Assembly: GCA_028868855.1 (NCBI GenBank) | Contig: JAGWTR010000004.1 | Location: 239,547-303,546, forward strand | Origin: Burkholderiales bacterium | GTDB taxonomy: Bacteria; Pseudomonadota; Gammaproteobacteria; Burkholderiales; Burkholderiaceae_C | Length of the DNA stretch: 64,000 nt | Reading direction: 5' to 3' | Shown here: piece after piece, positions 44,091 through 53,400 of the stretch | Layout of the letters: each line of letters starts with the position of its first letter | Numbering within the stretch: position 1 is the first letter of the stretch | Notes under the pieces: generated by a model | Told to the model about the DNA's origin: nothing | The model's database searches: none | Seen by the model: the letters and a program-made list of their open reading frames with translations, nothing else | Made by a program: the position numbers and the translations under genes

Positions 44091-45703
44091 GCGAAGAGGT
44101 CTCCTTGGGGTGTGGATTCGGTCGTGGTGCTAGCAGAGGCAAGAGCGAACAGATCGCCATATTCCTGCGGACTGCGAATGAGGTCGTGGGCTTGCGTGGG
44201 CTGCGCCGCCCGCTGGGCTGCGGGGTCTGCGCTGTCCATGCGGCGCAGTGCGTCAGCCACCAACCGCTCGGTGATGGCCTTGACGTGGCTGTAGCTGTAC
44301 AAACCGTCATCGAGGGCCTGGGCGCAGGCCGCATTGACCATCTGGCGCGGATAGCGATCGGCCAAGTGCACGATGCCCCACAGCTTGCGCTGGCCCACGC
44401 GCCCCTCAATGGCAAACAGCAATTGGCACAAGCGGGCCGCATCCACACCGATGTCATCGGCTTGGCGCAAGATAGCCCGCGTCTCGCGCGAGGGGTTGAA
44501 GACGCGCTCTTCATTGGGCAGCACCACGGTGCCGGGCCGCTCAGCCTTGGTGTGCGTGCGCAGCAGTGCCTGGGTCTGCAGGTCACGGATCTCCAGGCGA
44601 CGCTCGAAGATGCGCACCAGCACTTGCGCGCCAATAGGCGCAGGGCGTGCCGCATAACTGCAGTGGGCCACGCGCACGCAGCCGTCATCGCACACGGTGC
44701 GCTGCTCGTCGCTAAAGTACAGCATGGGCAGTACCGACAAGGGCTGCAGGTGGGCACGTTCTTCCTCGAACATGGCCTGCACCTGGCGGCGCTCAGAACC
44801 ATGGATGCGCGAGGCTGCCCACTTGGTCTCCCAGTGCTCCAGGTAGGCATTTTGTTCTTCGATGGTCTCGAAGCGCTTGCCCTTGAGTGCGGTGGCCTGG
44901 GTATGGCCAATGGCATTCTCGACGCTGCCCTTGCGGTTGGGGTCACGCACTCTTGCCGGATCAGCTACGACCTCGTAGTGCGCCAGGGTGGCGGCGTACA
45001 CGGTGTTGAGTTGGGGCTCGTACAGGTCGGGCTTGAGCACGCCCTCCTTGAGGTTGTCGAGCACCACATAGCGGCATGAGCCGCCGAAGTAGCGCCAGGC
45101 CTGTTCATGCAGTTCAGCCCAGACCTGCTGACCAGACTTCCACACCACGCGCCGGAAGCTGCGCCGCGAGTAACGCAGCGTGGCAACGAACAGGCGGGGC
45201 TTGCGATAGCGATCGCTGCCGGGCACGCGGGTGGGCGCGCCCTCGCCATAGTCGACCTGCATCTCCTCTCCGGGCAGGAAGCTCAGGCGGTCGAACTGCT
45301 CTGGCTCGCGCACGCGGATGCGGGCCACGAAGCGCTTGACGGAGTTGTAGCGGCCCGCAAAGCCGTGCGCATCGACCAGCTCCTGGTAAATGGCCATGGC
45401 GTTGCGCCCAAGCTTGAGTTGCGCCTCGATGAAGGCCCGGTGTGGCTCGCACAGGGAGGTTGTGCTGGCGCTTGCACCCAGTGTTGATGCCGGTGGCCGG
45501 GGTGGGGTAGTTTGATCCGCAGCAGGTGCAACAGGGTCGGTGGCCACCCCGGGGGAATTTGACCGCTCGGCCTGCCAGCGTTTGTCGTAGCTTCTGACCG
45601 TCTTGCGGTCAATGCCGGTGATGCGAGCAATCTCGCGTTGGCTCGTCTTGCGCTCCAGCAGCGTGTAGACGGTTGCCCTTTGGTTGGGTTTCAAAACATT
45701 CAC
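44087..45703 (-). CDS. istA: IS21-type transposase IstA
   Basis: IstA is the DDE transposase. An N-terminal helix-turn-helix (SQREIARITGIDRKTVRSYDKRW) is followed by a linker and the rve-type integrase core. Its acidic residues lie in GEEMQVDYGEGAP, YVVLDNLKEGV and KGSVENAIGHTQA. A C-terminal beta-barrel and tail complete 538 residues, within the normal range. AAGGAG lies three bases before the ATG. Confidence 0.95.
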   Translation of the reverse strand: MNVLKPNQRATVYTLLERKTSQREIARITGIDRKTVRSYDKRWQAERSNSPGVATDPVAPAADQTTPPRPPASTLGASASTTSLCEPHRAFIEAQLKLGRNAMAIYQELVDAHGFAGRYNSVKRFVARIRVREPEQFDRLSFLPGEEMQVDYGEGAPTRVPGSDRYRKPRLFVATLRYSRRSFRRVVWKSGQQVWAELHEQAWRYFGGSCRYVVLDNLKEGVLKPDLYEPQLNTVYAATLAHYEVVADPARVRDPNRKGSVENAIGHTQATALKGKRFETIEEQNAYLEHWETKWAASRIHGSERRQVQAMFEEERAHLQPLSVLPMLYFSDEQRTVCDDGCVRVAHCSYAARPAPIGAQVLVRIFERRLEIRDLQTQALLRTHTKAERPGTVVLPNEERVFNPSRETRAILRQADDIGVDAARLCQLLFAIEGRVGQRKLWGIVHLADRYPRQMVNAACAQALDDGLYSYSHVKAITERLVADALRRMDSADPAAQRAAQPTQAHDLIRSPQEYGDLFALASASTTTESTPQGDLFA

Positions 45704-45847
45704 TCCTTGGCCTTCCCTCGGGGAAGGCCGGATGTCAATGTCCTGCCGCAGGTGCCAGCAACGCCAGCGTTTACTCCCTGACCCCGATCAACTCAGGTGG
45801 GGGAGTTTGAGGTGGCCATAAGTGGGGGAGTTTGGGTGGCCGCCAGG

Positions 45848-45855
45848 GTCCAGCT
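45848..45855. repeat. IS21 target-site duplication, right copy
   Basis: GTCCAGCT, identical to 43251-43258 on the other side of the element. Confidence 0.85.
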
Positions 45856-48328
45856 TGTCCTGATCTGGGTCTTTGACCTTCAGCTTGGGGATGAGGAACT
45901 TCAAGAACCAGTGCAGCATCTCCCAGTTCACGTTGTTGAACGGCAAGATGGCCGCCACCTGGGCATAGATCTTGACGAACTGCTTGGCCTTGATCTTGAA
46001 GTCGATGCGCTTTTCATCGTCAAGATCGGCATCAAACCGTGCCACCACTGCGTCGATGATCGGCGCCAGTTCCTCTGCCTGTGCGCTGGCGAAGAACTTC
46101 TCGTTGAAGCTCTTCACCTCGCTCCAATCGAAGATGCCAAAGGCATCCAGCGCATCCTTCAGGTCATGCAGCACGTTCACGTCGGTGGGCTCGCTCAGCG
46201 ACGTGGCGGTGTAGAACGGATCGAAGGCGGCCTTGATGTCGTCCACCGAGTTATAGAAGTCCAGCACAAAGGTATCGCGCTTGTCGAGCTTCCAGTTGCA
46301 GCGATTGAGGCGAGACAGCGCCTGAACCGCCAGCACGCCCTGCAGCTTCTTGTCCACGTACATGGTGTGCAACATGGGTTCGTCAAAGCCGGTCAGGTAC
46401 TTGTTGGCCACCACCAGGATCTTGAAGTCATCCTTTTCGAACTCGTCCGGCAGGTCACGCACGGCGATGCCGTTGATGCTGTCTTCGGTGTACTTGACGC
46501 CGTCCACCGTCTTCTCGCCAGAGAACGCCACCAGCGCCTTGAACGGCGCATTGGCTTCCTGCAAGGCGGTGCGGATGGCGAAGAAGTAGCGAATGGCGCA
46601 CTCGATGTTGCGGGTGACCACCATGGCTTTGGCCTTGCCCTTGAGCTTCTTGGCCTGCCACACACTGCTCATGAAGTGATCGACCATGATGCGGGCCTTC
46701 ACTTCGATGGTCTTGGGGCTGGCCTCCACAAAAGCCTTGAGTTTCTTGTGGGCCTTGGCGGTGTCGAACAGCGGGTTGCCTTCGACTGACTTCTGCACCT
46801 CGTAGTAGCTCTTGTACGTGGTGTACTTCTCCAGCACATCGAGGATGAATTTCTCCTCGATGGCCTGCTTCATCGAATACAGGTGAAAGGGGTAGAACTT
46901 GCCGTCTGCGCCTTGGCGGCCAAACTTTTCCAGCGTGGCAGGCTTGGGCGTGGCCGTGAACGCGAAGTAACTGGCGTTCTTGCTCATCTTGCGGCCCGCC
47001 ATGGCAGCCAGGATCTTGTCCTGGATGTCCTCGGGCGCTTCGGCGTCTTCGCCGCCAATGGCCTCGTTCAGACTGTCGGCGCTGGTGCCCGATTGAGATG
47101 AGTGGGCCTCGTCAATGATCACCGCAAAGCGTCGGTCCGTCAGGGCGTCCATGCCTTCAACGATGCGGGGGAACTTCTGCACCGTGGTGATGATGACCTT
47201 CTTGCCCGCCTCCAGGTTGTACTTCAGCTCCTGCCCGCTCTCGCAGTGGGCAACGATGTTCTTGGTTTCGGAGAACAGCTTGATGTTGTCCTTCAGCTGG
47301 GTGTCGAGCACGCGACGGTCTGTCACCACGACCACAGAATCAAACACGTTGGCCGTGCCTGCCTGGTTGTACAACTCCACCAACTGATAAGCCAGCCAGG
47401 TGATGGAGTTGGACTTGCCCGAGCCCGCCGAGTGCTGGATCAGGTAGCTCAGGCCCACGCCGTTCTGCTGGGCGTCGGCCAAGATGCGGCGCACCACATC
47501 CAGCTGCTGGTAACGGGGGAAGTACAGCGCCTTGCGCTCCTTGCCCGTCTTCTTGTCCTTCTCAACCGTGAACTTGGCGAACTGCTCAATGATGTTGCTC
47601 AGGCTGCGGCGCGCCAGGATCTCTTCCCACAGGTACGCTGTTTTATAGCCGTTCGGGTTGACCGGGTTGCCCTTGCCGTGGTCCACGCCCTTGTTGAATG
47701 GCAGGAAGTTGCTGTCCTTGCCCGCCAGGCGGGTGCACATGTAGACCTCGTCAGGGTCTGCGGCCAGATGCACCAGGCAACGTCCGAACTCGAAGATCGG
47801 CTCATTGGGATCGCGCAGGTTGTACTGCTTGTAGATGGCGTTCCAGACCGTTTGCCCGGTCCAGGGGTTCTTGAGCTCAATGGTGGCGATGGCCAGGCCA
47901 TTGACGAACAGCACCATGTCGATGGACTTGAGGCTGTCGGTCTCGCTGTAGTGCACCTGCCGGGTGACGCTGAACACATTGGCTTCGTAGCGGGCCAGCA
48001 CCTCGGGGTTGAGCTGGTTGTAGGGCTGGCGGTAGAGCAGATCGAAGTGGGCGTCATCCACATCGAGCCCCTTCTTGAGCACGGCCAGCACGCTGTCCTT
48101 TTTGATCTTCTTGCTGAGCCGCTCCAGCACCAGGCGCTGCCAGTTGGGGCGGTCTTTGAGCTTGGCCACCTCCTGGGGTTGGGTGGATTCCAGAAAATCC
48201 CAGAACAGCTGGCGATCGACCGCAAAGGTCCGGTCAAAGTCAGCCGGGTTACCAACGCGATAGCCATCCTTGACCAAGGCTGTTTCAATGTGCGTTTCAA
48301 GCGCGGCTTCGTTGGTTTGACTGACCAT
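45848..48328 (-). pseudogene. hsdR: hsdR 5' part, type I restriction subunit
   Basis: HsdR provides ATP-driven DNA translocation and cleavage. This part keeps the PD-(D/E)xK-type nuclease (Asp137 in SIDMVLF, Glu151 and Lys153 in ELKNP), Walker A HSAGSGKSNS, the DEAH box IIDEAHSSQSG and late helicase motifs (VVANKYLTGFDEP; ALSRLNRC). The true frame runs 827 codons to the insertion, then reads ~20 codons of IS DNA to a stop at 45788. Restored, HsdR would have 985 residues. The loss of the C-terminal domain, which holds HsdR to the methyltransferase core, probably abolishes restriction. It starts 7 nt after hsdS. Confidence 0.92.
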
Positions 48329-48335
48329 GGTTCCC

Positions 48336-49634
48336 TTAGACCCTTATTTTTCCGGAGACCACATCCGCAACCAGAACGGCCTTCCACTCACGAAGTGAAT
48401 TTATCTGATTTTGGGTGGTATCCCGGCTGCTATCCATGGCGCGCAGCTGAATCCGCAAATTGGCCAACGCAGCACGCTGATCTTCCAATGGCGGGACAAC
48501 TACTGGGACCTTGGCCAACTCGCCACAGGTGATCGCACCTTTGGTGCTGCCTTGCCCTGATGATTCATCCCGCAGCACTTGGTAGATTCCGGTCAAGTAA
48601 AACAACAGGAATTCAGGATCGACTGCTGGATCAGTGACCGTGACGTAAGCAAGGTGCTGATTGATGGCGGTATCAATTCTGGTAATGGCCGCCATGCCAC
48701 GCGTTTTGCCCTCTCCGGTTATGGCCACCACGAGTGACCCTGCCGGGACTATTGGCAGATGACACTCACGTATCGCTCTTGCTGTAACGAACTGGTCAGC
48801 CTCAAGCACCTCAAAATCGTTGGCCTTTGAGCTGTTCAACCATGGCATGCGTCCACCCTGCCAATAGCCGCTAACCGAGCGATTTGGCGTGGACCCGTTG
48901 CCAATCTTGGATACGAACCCTAGGCGCTTTAACCTGAAGTGAGATGGAATACGCCCGAGCCACGCAATGCCACTATCTCGCCAAGTCGTGTTTGCATTGA
49001 GGGTCGATTGCGTTGCCTTTGAGATGAGGGCGAGCCTTTGCTCCATCAGCAACTCCAGCAATCTCTCTTTTTTGGCAATGGCCGCATCGACTTCAGCGGT
49101 CTTTTGATCAAGAAAAGCAACGATACGATCCTGCTCCTCGCGTGGTGGCACCACCGTCGACAACTGCTTGAACTCTTGCCAGTACAACCGCTTGCGAAAA
49201 TCCGTGATGCCCTTGGAGGCCCGGTTCATTTCGCCGATGAGCCAGTCCGTGCGGTACAGGTACTCAAAGTAGGCAGGGTTCAACGCGTCGGTCGGCGCGG
49301 CCACCACGTATGCAGGGCTGACCAAGCCATCCGTGCGAACCGCCCCAATGGCACCTTGCCAGGCTCGCATCATGTTGTACGCAACGTCTCCGGGGCGAAC
49401 GCGTTTGTAGCTGGTGCGATCGGCCATGCGCGTTCTGGTGCGGGCGTTCTCTTCTTCGTTCTGCTCGTCGTCTGAAACACCCGTGTGCAGGGAAACTGAC
49501 AGCACCGGTAGGCCATCCTCGCCAGCTTCTTGGCGCTCCCTGAAGAGGGCACGATTGGCCACGACCTGCCAGTGAGATGGCACATCCGCCAACCAATCCA
49601 GGCTGCTGGGCTTGTACTGTTCGTACCGCCGCAT
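48336..49634 (-). CDS. hsdS: Type I restriction specificity subunit HsdS
   Basis: HsdS recognises the bipartite target for the methyltransferase and nuclease complex. The 432 residues show the two-half layout: first half from SSLDWLADVPSHWQVVANRALF to the conserved spacer helix PPREEQDRIVAFLDQKTAEVDAAIAKKERLLELL, second half from GIAWLGRIPSHFRLKRL to PPLEDQRAALANLRIQLRAM. The ATG overlaps the stop of the DUF1016 gene by one base. It is intact, so with HsdM it should still methylate DNA. Confidence 0.93.
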   Translation of the reverse strand: MRRYEQYKPSSLDWLADVPSHWQVVANRALFRERQEAGEDGLPVLSVSLHTGVSDDEQNEEENARTRTRMADRTSYKRVRPGDVAYNMMRAWQGAIGAVRTDGLVSPAYVVAAPTDALNPAYFEYLYRTDWLIGEMNRASKGITDFRKRLYWQEFKQLSTVVPPREEQDRIVAFLDQKTAEVDAAIAKKERLLELLMEQRLALISKATQSTLNANTTWRDSGIAWLGRIPSHFRLKRLGFVSKIGNGSTPNRSVSGYWQGGRMPWLNSSKANDFEVLEADQFVTARAIRECHLPIVPAGSLVVAITGEGKTRGMAAITRIDTAINQHLAYVTVTDPAVDPEFLLFYLTGIYQVLRDESSGQGSTKGAITCGELAKVPVVVPPLEDQRAALANLRIQLRAMDSSRDTTQNQINSLREWKAVLVADVVSGKIRV

Positions 49635-50755
49635 CACTTGCCCGCCTTCTTGCTGGCCGCAGGCTGGCTGCCATCTTGACCACTCGCCACGGCGCTCTCG
49701 GCCGCCCACTCCTGCAAGCGCTGCTGCAGCTCGTCTTTGCTGGGCAGGTACAACTGGTATTCCGAGGCGTGCACATTGGCGTCCTGGGGCAGCGTGATCT
49801 CCACCAGCGCGTCGTTCTTCTTCTTGCACAGGATGATGCCGACGGTCTTGTGCTCGTCGTCGCGCTTCACGAAGCGGTCAAAGTAGTTCACATACATCTG
49901 CATCTGCCCCAGGTTCTGGTGGGTCAGCTTGCCGAGCTTGAGGTCGATCAGCACATAGCAACGCAGCAGGCGGTTGTAGAACACCAGGTCCACGAAGAAG
50001 TGTTCTTCTTCAAAGGTGAAGCGCTTTTGCCGGGCCTCGAACAAGAAACCCTTGCCCAGCTCCAGCAGGAAGTGCTCGATCTTGTTGATGATGGCCGCTT
50101 CCAGGTCGGATTCTGAATAGCTGCTGCGCTCTTCCAGGCCCAGGAACTCCAGCACATAGGGCGTCTTGATGAGGTCCTTGGGCGCTTGAATCAGGTCGCC
50201 TTCTGCGGCCAGTTGGCCGATGGCCTGTGGATCGCGGCTCAGTGCCAGGCGTTCAAACAAGCCACTGTCGAACTGGCGGCGCATCTGCGCCAGCGTCCAG
50301 GTGCCACGGGCCGCCTCGATCTCGTAGAAGCGGCGCTCGTCGGCATTGCGCAAACCTGTCAGGAACACATAGTGCGACCACGACAGCTCAGCCAGAAACC
50401 CCAAGGGGCTCGATTCGTCAGACGCCGTCTGACGAATTTCGGGCTTGCGCTCCGCGTAGGCCTGGTAGAACAGACGGCAGTTCTTGAGGTTCGTTGCCGA
50501 GAAGCCGCGCCCAAAGCGGGCGGTCAATTCAGAGGCCAGTCCGTCCAGCAGGCTCTGACCATAACCCGCCCGGTCTTGCCCGCCCTGCAGCGCCTGCACA
50601 ATCTCGCGCCCGATGAGCCAGTAGGCCAGCACCATCTCGCTGTTGACCGTGCGCGCGACGCGCTGGCGCGCATCTTCCAGGATGGTGACGACACGGCCCA
50701 GCAACTCGCCAGGCAAGGCCGCTGCCTGGGGCGCCACAACCTTGCGCGGGCTCAT
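49634..50755 (-). CDS. DUF1016/YhcG-type PD-(D/E)xK nuclease domain protein
   Basis: The 373-residue protein has the YhcG N-terminal domain (VARTVNSEMVLAYWLIGREIVQ; FGRGFSATNLKNCRLFYQAY; LSWSHYVFLTGLRNADERRFYEIEA). The C-terminal nuclease-like fold shows HFFVDLVFYNRLLRCYVLIDLKLGKLTHQNLGQMQMYVNYFD, with the acidic Asp and the DLK pair of a PD-(D/E)xK site. DUF1016 genes often lie inside type I operons. Overlaps with hsdM (ATGA) and hsdS (one base) show full coupling. Its exact role in restriction is not established, so an auxiliary nuclease is an inference. Confidence 0.88.
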   Translation of the reverse strand: MSPRKVVAPQAAALPGELLGRVVTILEDARQRVARTVNSEMVLAYWLIGREIVQALQGGQDRAGYGQSLLDGLASELTARFGRGFSATNLKNCRLFYQAYAERKPEIRQTASDESSPLGFLAELSWSHYVFLTGLRNADERRFYEIEAARGTWTLAQMRRQFDSGLFERLALSRDPQAIGQLAAEGDLIQAPKDLIKTPYVLEFLGLEERSSYSESDLEAAIINKIEHFLLELGKGFLFEARQKRFTFEEEHFFVDLVFYNRLLRCYVLIDLKLGKLTHQNLGQMQMYVNYFDRFVKRDDEHKTVGIILCKKKNDALVEITLPQDANVHASEYQLYLPSKDELQQRLQEWAAESAVASGQDGSQPAASKKAGK

Positions 50756-53157
50756 GCCCCTGCCCCCACAAAAGCCACCAAGGCCTTGAGCAGGCCATCC
50801 GTCTCGGCCTCCAGGGCCAGGATTTCCTGGGTCACCGCTTCCAGGCTGCGCAACGGCTTGTGCTGGTAGAAGTATTTGTTGAAGCTGATTTCATAGCCGA
50901 TGACAGTCTTGTCCAGCGCGATCCAGGCCTCGTCGACATGAGGGCGCACTTCCTTGATGAAGTAATCGTGGATGACGCCAGAGGCGGGCAGGCTGGCGTC
51001 CAGTGAGAGCGGCACGTTTTCGGTGTCGCGCAACTCGCTGTCAGGTTCGTACTCGATGTACTCGCCCGCCTTGGCCGCTTTCTTGCCGCCCTTGGTTTCA
51101 GCGGCGGCCTGCACCTCTGCTGGCCAATAGCCATGGTCGGCCAGCTTGTCGGCCGTGGTTTTCAGTTCGGCCAACAAGTCCTTGAGCTTGGCTGCGTTGA
51201 GCTGGTGTCGCTTCTTGATCACCTTGGCTGCGCGCGGGTCTCGCCAGCTCACGGCGTTCAGGATCTGCTTGCGCTCGTTCGCAGCAAGCTTGAGGCCCAA
51301 GGCCTTGATGGCATCGTCCACCAGGGCTTCGAACACATTGAAATCAAGGTGCTCTGCACTGCCGATCACCCCTGCCAATTGCTGAGCGGCCTGCATGATG
51401 GACCGCTGCGCCAGCCAGGTGGTCTCAGACAACAGCTCTTTGCGGCTCTTGGGCGAAAGGGTGATTTCTTCGCGCTCAAGGTGGTTCTCAATGGCCTCGG
51501 CATGGGCCTGCAGGCCGGTATAGACCTCTTCGCCATACTTGCCGTGCACCCATTCCATGATCTCCTGCATGCCCGGCGTGTAGCGCAAGGTGGCCATGCG
51601 CTCGGGTGTGAACTGGGCCGCCAATCGCAATGGGCGCTCCACCGTGACTTTGTAATAGCCGAAGTCACGGTTGTGGAAGACCTTCGAGATGCCATCCGCA
51701 GGCATGGTCAGGTACAGCTGGGTGATCTGCTCAATGTGCTCGTCGGTGAACTCGCAGTTCTTCTCACCCAGGTTCTTGCGCAGTTTCTGGAACAAGTTGG
51801 AGGCGTCGATCAACTGCACCTTGCCCTGGCGCTTGGCAGGCTTGTTGTTCGTGAGCAGCCACACGTAGGTGGTGATGCCGGTGTTGTAGAACAGGTTGTT
51901 GGGCAGCTGGATGATGGCTTCGAGGTAATCGTGCTCGATCAGGTGGCGGCGGATGTTGCTCTCGCCACTGCCTGCATCACCTGTGAACAGGGCCGAGCCG
52001 TTGTGGACCGATGCAATGCGCGAGCCGGCAAACCGCACAGGGCTGTCGGCACGGCGCTTCATCTTGTCCACCATCTCCATCAGAAACAGCAACTGCCCAT
52101 CTGAGGAGCGAGGGATGGCCGGGTAAAAATCAAAGCGCTCGCCCGTGTAGTCGGACAGGTTGACCTGGAAGCGGTGGTCAATGACTTCCTTGCCTTCAAC
52201 AATGCTCTTCTGGTCGCTCTTCCATGACTTGCCGTAGGGCGGGTTCGTCAACATGAAGTCGAAGCGCTTGCCAGAGAAATCGTTGGTGGCCAGCGTGGAG
52301 CCAAAGCGGATGTTCTCGGGGTCGTTGCCCTTGATCATCATGTCGGACTTGCAGATGGCATAGGTCTCGGGGTTGACCTCCTTGCCGTACAAGAAGACGC
52401 CCACCTTGGCCTTGATCTCGCCTTCAGGGTCGGTCACGAAGTCCTGGGACTCGGTCAACATGCCACCGCTACCGCAAGCGGGGTCGTAAATGGTCAGCGG
52501 GTTGGGAAGCTGATCCTTGACGGGGATGAACACCAGGTTCGTCATCAGCTTGATGACCTCACGCGGCGTGAAGTGTTCACCGGCCTCTTCGTTGTTCTCT
52601 TCGTTGAACTTGCGGATCAACTCTTCGAACACGTAGCCCATGCCCAGGTTGGACAAGCCAGGCTGTGTGCGGCCATCCGGGCCCTTGCGGTCATCTGGGC
52701 TGAGGTTGATTTCTTCGGAGACGAATTTTTCGATGACGTCGTGGAGCACGTCGGACTGCGCCATCTTGCGGATCTGGTTGCGCAGGTCGAACTTATCGAC
52801 GATTTCCTTCACGTTGTCCGAAAACCCGTCGAGATAGTTCTTGAGGTTGGCTTCCAGTTGCGTGGGGTTGCCCAGCAGGCTCTTGAGCGTGAATTTAGAG
52901 GTGTTGTAGAAGACGTAGCCAGACGCATCGCGCAGGCCATGCGGATCCAAATCAGCCATGGCCGCGTCTTCTTGCTGGAACCGCACTTCTTCGAGCACAC
53001 CAGCCTTACTCGGCTCCAGCAAGCAGTCCAGGCGGCGCAGAACGAACATGGGCAGGATCACGTCACGGTATTTGCCCCGTACAAAAACGTCGCGCAAGCA
53101 GTCATCTGCAATGGACCAGATGAACGAGACGATCTTGTTATGTGCTGCGTGATCCAT
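50752..53157 (-). CDS. hsdM: Type I restriction methyltransferase subunit HsdM
   Basis: HsdM is the adenine-N6 methyltransferase subunit. The chosen start MDHAAHNKIVSFIWSIADDCLRD matches family N-termini; the frame stays open upstream to 53340 but that part would precede the likely promoter. SAM motif I is DPACGSGGMLTES and catalytic motif IV is NPPYGKSW. A long C-terminal helical region (HGKYGEEVYTGLQAHAEAIENHL and beyond) brings it to 801 residues. It heads the operon hsdM, DUF1016, hsdS, hsdR. Confidence 0.93.
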   Translation of the reverse strand: MDHAAHNKIVSFIWSIADDCLRDVFVRGKYRDVILPMFVLRRLDCLLEPSKAGVLEEVRFQQEDAAMADLDPHGLRDASGYVFYNTSKFTLKSLLGNPTQLEANLKNYLDGFSDNVKEIVDKFDLRNQIRKMAQSDVLHDVIEKFVSEEINLSPDDRKGPDGRTQPGLSNLGMGYVFEELIRKFNEENNEEAGEHFTPREVIKLMTNLVFIPVKDQLPNPLTIYDPACGSGGMLTESQDFVTDPEGEIKAKVGVFLYGKEVNPETYAICKSDMMIKGNDPENIRFGSTLATNDFSGKRFDFMLTNPPYGKSWKSDQKSIVEGKEVIDHRFQVNLSDYTGERFDFYPAIPRSSDGQLLFLMEMVDKMKRRADSPVRFAGSRIASVHNGSALFTGDAGSGESNIRRHLIEHDYLEAIIQLPNNLFYNTGITTYVWLLTNNKPAKRQGKVQLIDASNLFQKLRKNLGEKNCEFTDEHIEQITQLYLTMPADGISKVFHNRDFGYYKVTVERPLRLAAQFTPERMATLRYTPGMQEIMEWVHGKYGEEVYTGLQAHAEAIENHLEREEITLSPKSRKELLSETTWLAQRSIMQAAQQLAGVIGSAEHLDFNVFEALVDDAIKALGLKLAANERKQILNAVSWRDPRAAKVIKKRHQLNAAKLKDLLAELKTTADKLADHGYWPAEVQAAAETKGGKKAAKAGEYIEYEPDSELRDTENVPLSLDASLPASGVIHDYFIKEVRPHVDEAWIALDKTVIGYEISFNKYFYQHKPLRSLEAVTQEILALEAETDGLLKALVAFVGAGA

Positions 53158-53306
53158 AAATACCTGGGAAATCGGGGGAAATCGCGATGGGCATGATTTT
53201 CCACCGAGCCAAGGCTCGATTGGATCACTGAATGTCTGGGGCATGCGCGATACAGCAACGGCCAACTGCTCGGAATCGCTGGGCGTGAGACCCAGAGACT
53301 TGACAC

Positions 53307-53335
53307 TGTATAAATCCACATGGAAAATGTGATAA
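53307..53335 (-). promoter_or_regulatory. Putative hsdM promoter
   Basis: On the minus strand TTATCA (53335-53330) and TATACA (53312-53307) are 17 nt apart, each matching four of six consensus bases. It lies about 150 nt before the preferred hsdM start. Its -35 box overlaps the palindrome at 53334-53355. Confidence 0.45.
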
Positions 53336-53355
53336 AACACTACCTGTAGTGTTTT
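53334..53355. promoter_or_regulatory. Perfect 22-bp palindrome between hsdM and capV
   Basis: AAAACACTAC-CT-GTAGTGTTTT is a perfect 10-bp inverted repeat with a 2-nt centre, 45 nt before the capV start and overlapping the likely hsdM -35 box. It fits an operator for a dimeric repressor controlling both divergent defence operons. The trailing T run (GTGTTTTTTACC) means it could also act as a small terminator toward capV. Confidence 0.65.
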
Positions 53356-53400
53356 TTACCCCACCCAGACACTAAATAGCGCCTGCCACAAGTACACCTC

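Larger units (their letters stand above)
43259..45847 (-). mobile_element. IS21-family insertion sequence (2,589 bp) inside hsdR
   Basis: The element carries istA and istB in the usual overlapping order and is bounded by GTCCAGCT direct repeats. Each end has two tandem copies of a ~21-bp terminal repeat. On the left GGCCACCTCAAATTCCCCCA (from 43266) and GGCCACCCCAAATTCCCCCA (from 43291) occur; on the right the inverted forms lie at 45797-45817 and 45822-45841. Multiple terminal repeats and an 8-bp duplication are within IS21-family habits. Both genes look intact, so it may still move. Confidence 0.92.
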
